Positions 4,878 through 7,203 of a stretch of 7,203 nt of DNA are shown piece by piece. The position numbers and the translations under genes were made by a program. The notes under the pieces were generated by a model, which was given only the letters and a program-made list of their open reading frames with translations, had not been told where the DNA came from and ran no database searches. The stretch comes from Candidatus Woesearchaeota archaeon. GTDB taxonomy: Archaea > Nanobdellota > Nanobdellia > Woesearchaeales > 21-14-0-10-32-9. The stretch covers positions 1 through 7,203 of the forward strand of contig SKHC01000065.1 in the NCBI GenBank assembly GCA_007117145.1. The letters run 5' to 3'. The stretch's first letter is position 1. Every line of letters begins with the position of its first letter.

Positions 4878-6311
4878 TCAGTAGCTCTTTGCAACGTATA
4901 CAACTCTTGTAGCAGGTTCTTTGCTTACAACGCATTTCCCAAACGGTTTCTCTTTAACATCAATCCTGCATCCTCTTATCTCTCCACCGAGTAAGTCGAT
5001 TTCTTCTGCGAGTTTCAAGCTTTCAAGCTCCATGTTTTTTATGTTTATTCTGACAATCTTGTCGTTTTTTATTCCTTCCTTAATTTCTTGCATTGTCTTG
5101 GCGTTGATTATGCTCTTGTCAAAATCAGTGCTAGCTTGTTTTTTTAAGTTCTCTGTGAATTCTTTTTCGATGCTCTTAACGTATTTTGATAATTCTTCCA
5201 ACCTAACAGTCTCTTTCTCGCCAGTGTCTCTTCTCATAATGACGACTTGCTCTTTTTCAATGTCTTTTGGTCCAATTTCTATTCTAATTGGGATTCCTTT
5301 AAGCTCCCATTCGTTAAACTTGTATCCTGGAGTGTATTCTTCTCTTGAGTCAATAAAAACAGAGTATTTTTTTAGTTTTCTCTCTATTTTCTTTGCGTGT
5401 TTCATCACGTTTTTGTCTTTTTCAAACCTTATAGGTATTATGACAATTTGTTTAGGGCTAAGCTCAAATGGTACTCTAAGACCTTTGTTGTCTGAGTGAA
5501 GTGCTACCATTGCTCCATATATCCTGCTAATTGCAGGTCCGTAGCATGTTAAGTGAACATATTTTTCTTTTCCGTCTTTGCTCTGATACTTCACGTTGAA
5601 AGGCTTTGAGAAGTTAGTTCCAAGGTAATGAGTTGATGGTAATTGCAATACTTTCCCGCTACCCATCAATGCATCGGCAGCGTACGTATTTACTGCTCCT
5701 GGGAACTTGTCCCATTGTGGTCTTTCAAAAAATATGTGTGGTATCGCAAATCTTTGAAGTAAAACTTCTTTTGTTATCTGCATATCTTCCATTACTTGTT
5801 TCATAGCTTTTTTTTCTGATTCAAATCCATTATGGCTTTCTATCCAGTGGAATTCTCTTCCTCTAAAAAAAGGTCTTGTAGTCTTAGTTTTTTCAGCTCT
5901 AAAAACACTGCCTCTTTGATACCTTTTGTAAGGCAAGTCTCTGTGGCTTCTAATCCAAAGGCTATACATTTGGTAAAATGCGGTTTCGCTTGTAGGTCTA
6001 AGAGCGAATCTTTCATCTCCTTCTTTTTCAAGCCAGAAAACCTCTGGGCTGAATCCTTCTACGTGGCTTGATTCTAGTTCAAAGTTTTTTTCTGGGATAA
6101 GTGTTGGAAAGCAAAGAGGCATGTGGTCGTAATTATCCAAGGCGTCGCAATATATCCTAAACATTTTTTCTATGCTAATCTGTGCCCATTCTCTGTAAAC
6201 AACGAATCCTTTTATTCCGTATCTCACGTCTGCTAGCTCTGCTTTTTCAAGTAGCTCTGTGTACCATTCTGAGAAGTTTTCTTCTTTTTTTACAGCTATT
6301 CCCTTATCCAT
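4878..6311 (-). CDS. proS: Prolyl-tRNA synthetase, archaeal/eukaryotic type
   Basis: This class IIa enzyme charges tRNA-Pro with proline. The 477 residues match the usual archaeal length (about 480). Seen in order: the motif 1 region GIKGFVVYREWAQISIEKM (32-50), the proline-binding loop LRPTSETAFYQMYSLW (104-119), motif 2 with YQRGSVFRAE and TRPFFRGREFHWIE (131-158, R138, E140, R152, E153), the LGTNFSKPFNVKY strand (240-252), and motif 3 ISRIYGAMVALHSDNKGLRVP (261-281, R263). The anticodon-binding domain covers about 286-390 and the C-terminal domain ends in Tyr477, as is typical. No bacterial-type editing domain is inserted. The C-terminal zinc site looks lost: only C460 of the four usual cysteines remains, next to S463. 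The TATA box at -27 and lack of Shine-Dalgarno indicate a leaderless start. pth2 follows 6 bases later. Confidence 0.96.
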   Translation of the reverse strand: MDKGIAVKKEENFSEWYTELLEKAELADVRYGIKGFVVYREWAQISIEKMFRIYCDALDNYDHMPLCFPTLIPEKNFELESSHVEGFSPEVFWLEKEGDERFALRPTSETAFYQMYSLWIRSHRDLPYKRYQRGSVFRAEKTKTTRPFFRGREFHWIESHNGFESEKKAMKQVMEDMQITKEVLLQRFAIPHIFFERPQWDKFPGAVNTYAADALMGSGKVLQLPSTHYLGTNFSKPFNVKYQSKDGKEKYVHLTCYGPAISRIYGAMVALHSDNKGLRVPFELSPKQIVIIPIRFEKDKNVMKHAKKIERKLKKYSVFIDSREEYTPGYKFNEWELKGIPIRIEIGPKDIEKEQVVIMRRDTGEKETVRLEELSKYVKSIEKEFTENLKKQASTDFDKSIINAKTMQEIKEGIKNDKIVRINIKNMELESLKLAEEIDLLGGEIRGCRIDVKEKPFGKCVVSKEPATRVVYVAKSY

Positions 6312-6333
6312 GCTCTTTTGTATTATATTATCG

Positions 6334-6341
6334 TTTAAATA
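6334..6341 (-). promoter_or_regulatory. TATA box of the proS-pth2 operon
   Basis: On the minus strand this reads TATTTAAA, centred about 26 bases before the proS ATG at 6311, within the 39-base gap after the GNAT-like gene. There is no Shine-Dalgarno in between, so a leaderless start is likely. Confidence 0.6.
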
Positions 6342-6350
6342 ATTAATGCT

Positions 6351-6782
6351 TCAAATAATTTTGTAAAAAAAGGTGTAATCTTTATGATTACTTGGTAATT
6401 GATAAAACATTTTTTTTGCTATAAAATTTTTCATCGGATCTTGATTTGTTTTCACATATAGAAGTTCTGAACCGCAATTAATGGCATCTTTTGTTATTTC
6501 TTCAAGTAATTTACTTCCTCTTCCTTTTCTACATCTCTCGTTTATATTTTCAATACCTATAACTCCAGTTAAGCCATTTGGGTAAAAATCAGTAATTTCA
6601 GCTACTAATGCTTTATTATTAATTCCAAGAAGTTCACTTTTAGTTTCAACAGTTTCTCCTTTGTATACTTCAAGAGGATTAAAAATTACAATTCCGATGC
6701 TTACTGGTTCTTTTTGTACATCATAGAATATTCCGCCATCATATTTTAGTTTATTAATTTTCGGCGGCATTAAAATTTCCAT
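6351..6782 (-). CDS. GNAT-like acetyltransferase-fold protein, substrate unknown
   Basis: The 143-residue protein resembles a GNAT N-acetyltransferase. A beta strand, GLTGVIGIEN (70-79), is followed by the acetyl-CoA pyrophosphate-loop candidate ERCRKGRGSKLLEE (82-95). Then come a strand, ELLYVKTNQ (106-114), and a helix with MKNFIAKKMFYQL (117-129), in the place of the GNAT N...F/Y..GF segment. The loop has GxG, but the usual Q/R at the first position is Cys84, with Arg one residue earlier. The N-terminal half is divergent, and I cannot name a substrate. The start at 6782 is chosen because TATA-like sequence lies about 25-32 bases upstream; Met5 (6770) is the alternative. It is flanked by an unrecognised ORF and proS, with no functional link visible. 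Fold is moderately sure, function unknown. Confidence 0.65.
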   Translation of the reverse strand: MEILMPPKINKLKYDGGIFYDVQKEPVSIGIVIFNPLEVYKGETVETKSELLGINNKALVAEITDFYPNGLTGVIGIENINERCRKGRGSKLLEEITKDAINCGSELLYVKTNQDPMKNFIAKKMFYQLPSNHKDYTFFYKII

Positions 6783-6802
6783 TTGTATGCCTAAATACCA
6801 TT

Positions 6803-6818
6803 ATTTATAATATATAAA
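6803..6818 (-). promoter_or_regulatory. TATA-like region of the GNAT-like gene
   Basis: Two overlapping TATA candidates are read on the minus strand: TTTATATA (6818-6811) and TTATAAAT (6810-6803). Their centres lie about 32 and 25 bases before the ATG at 6782, bracketing the spacing seen at other genes here. The exact box is unclear. Confidence 0.5.
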
Positions 6819-6829
6819 TTTTACCAAAT

Positions 6830-7117
6830 TTAATTACGATAAGCAGTAGAGGTAGGTGTTAATTCATAATCAGATTTAATTTTTTGAGTAAAATTTTCAC
6901 TTATTTGAACTAATTCGTCAAAGTTTTTCAAGTAAGTTTTAAGCATTATAATTTTTGAGTCTTTTTCCAAGTCATTTATAATCCTAGCGTAGATGGGTAT
7001 ATCAATATCTTGTAATTCCTCGATTAATTGCACATGACTCATGTCAAGGCCTTTATATGTGTGTATTACACCTGTTTGTTGGCCGAAAAAATCTGTTATG
7101 TCTTTGTCTCTATTCAT
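6830..7117 (-). CDS. Unrecognised 95-residue protein encoded directly behind tRNA-Leu
   Basis: I do not recognise this protein. It starts MNRDKDITDFFGQQTG and is mostly helical-looking and charged, with no signal peptide, membrane segment, cysteine pair or catalytic motif. A segment with hydrophobic spacing, IDIPIYARIINDL (38-50), and LKTYLKNFDELVQISENF (58-75) suggest a small folded domain. The reading frame stays open upstream to a GTG at 7159, but those 14 residues are a translation of the tRNA-Leu 3' half, so I start at ATG 7117. That ATG is 9 bases after the tRNA 3' end. No TATA box lies at -27, where the tRNA itself sits, and there is no Shine-Dalgarno, so expression would depend on cotranscription with the tRNA. 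The length and lack of an overlapping alternative favour a real gene, but coding status is not certain. Confidence 0.55.
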   Translation of the reverse strand: MNRDKDITDFFGQQTGVIHTYKGLDMSHVQLIEELQDIDIPIYARIINDLEKDSKIIMLKTYLKNFDELVQISENFTQKIKSDYELTPTSTAYRN

Positions 7118-7128
7118 TTTATAAAATG
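7115..7128. repeat. 14-bp perfect palindrome at the tRNA-Leu/ORF junction
   Basis: CATTTTATAAAATG is its own reverse complement. It covers the last two bases of the tRNA gene, the 9-base spacer and the ATG of the 95-residue ORF. It contains a TATA-like core readable on either strand. Confidence 0.7.
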
Positions 7129-7203
7129 CAGGGGAAGGGATTCGAACCCCCGAACCCACTAAGGGACAGGATCTTAAGTCCTGCGCATTTGACCAGACTT
7201 TGC
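7127..7203 (-). tRNA. tRNA-Leu (anticodon UAA), class II, 5' end outside the window
   Basis: Read on the minus strand from the right edge, the sequence starts at tRNA position 10. The D stem is GCA/TGC with a GG-containing loop. The anticodon stem CAGGA/TCCTG encloses the loop CTTAAGA, giving anticodon TAA at 7176-7174 (reads UUA, and UUG by wobble). A long 15-base variable region with a CCC/GGG stem marks a class II tRNA. The T stem is GGGGG/CCCTT (two G-U pairs) around TTCGAAT. The acceptor 3' strand CCCCTGC and discriminator A73 (position 7127) follow; A73 is the archaeal leucine identity base. CCA is not encoded. The acceptor 5' strand and positions 8-9 lie beyond the edge. Confidence 0.93.

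Noticed and set aside
4896..4901. TATA-like GTATAC about 27 bases before pth2
   Set aside because: It lies in the Val-Tyr-Val codons at the proS end, is a poor TATA match, and pth2 is 6 bases behind proS, so operon expression explains it.
4921..5499. 192-codon open frame on the plus strand inside proS
   Set aside because: It is antisense to a fully conserved synthetase. Its protein is Ser/Leu/Phe-rich, as expected from the complement of Lys/Glu-rich codons, and it has no promoter or ribosome site.
7118..7159. GTG-started N-terminal extension of the 95-residue ORF, reading MGSGVRIPSPAFYK
   Set aside because: These codons are the 3' half of the tRNA-Leu gene read in frame. GSGVRIPSPAF-type peptides are a known artefact of translating tRNA T arms.
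1..7203. Mobile element, CRISPR array, toxin-antitoxin or defence system
   Set aside because: No transposase, integrase, spaced direct repeats, inverted terminal repeats or defence domains were seen on either strand. The window is mostly housekeeping genes.

Overview
The window looks like chromosomal DNA of a small-genome archaeon, low in GC by eye. Every recognisable housekeeping gene has an archaeal form: Elp3 with a CX4CX2C radical-SAM motif, archaeal SepF, a single-module ZPR1 protein, Pth2-type peptidyl-tRNA hydrolase and archaeal/eukaryotic-type prolyl-tRNA synthetase. The tRNA gene encodes no CCA. Most transcription units have a TATA box about 25-28 bases before the start codon, as expected for leaderless mRNAs. 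The gene set and very tight packing resemble DPANN lineages such as Woesearchaeota or Pacearchaeota, but that placement is inference.

Layout. Left edge (1-249, minus): the N-terminal half of a HIT-family hydrolase, cut by the window. A 75-base divergent promoter region separates it from a rightward block: elp3 (325-2058), sepF (2096-2488, the one gene with a strong Shine-Dalgarno) and zpr1 (2525-3058). zpr1 ends base-to-base against a leftward block. Read in transcription order from the right edge, that block is a partial class II tRNA-Leu(UAA), an unrecognised 95-residue ORF, a GNAT-like protein, proS, pth2, a RimB-like (PF05618) aspartate-protease-fold protein and a RimK-family glutamate ligase. 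No gap exceeds 80 bases, so there is no gene-free stretch to explain.

How the genes fit together. Most act in or around translation. Elp3 modifies the tRNA wobble uridine, ProS charges tRNA-Pro, Pth2 rescues stalled peptidyl-tRNA, and tRNA-Leu decodes UUA/UUG. RimB and RimK overlap by ATGA and probably form one protein-modification module. SepF belongs to FtsZ-based cell division. ZPR1 is a translation/elongation-factor-associated zinc protein in better-studied organisms.

I see no mobile element, CRISPR array or defence system. The points most worth a second look are: an AbrB-like C-terminal extension on the RimK ligase; the oligo-glutamate tail of its RimB partner; apparent loss of the zinc site in ProS; a widened zinc knuckle in ZPR1; and an unrecognised ORF starting 9 bases behind a tRNA across a 14-bp palindrome.
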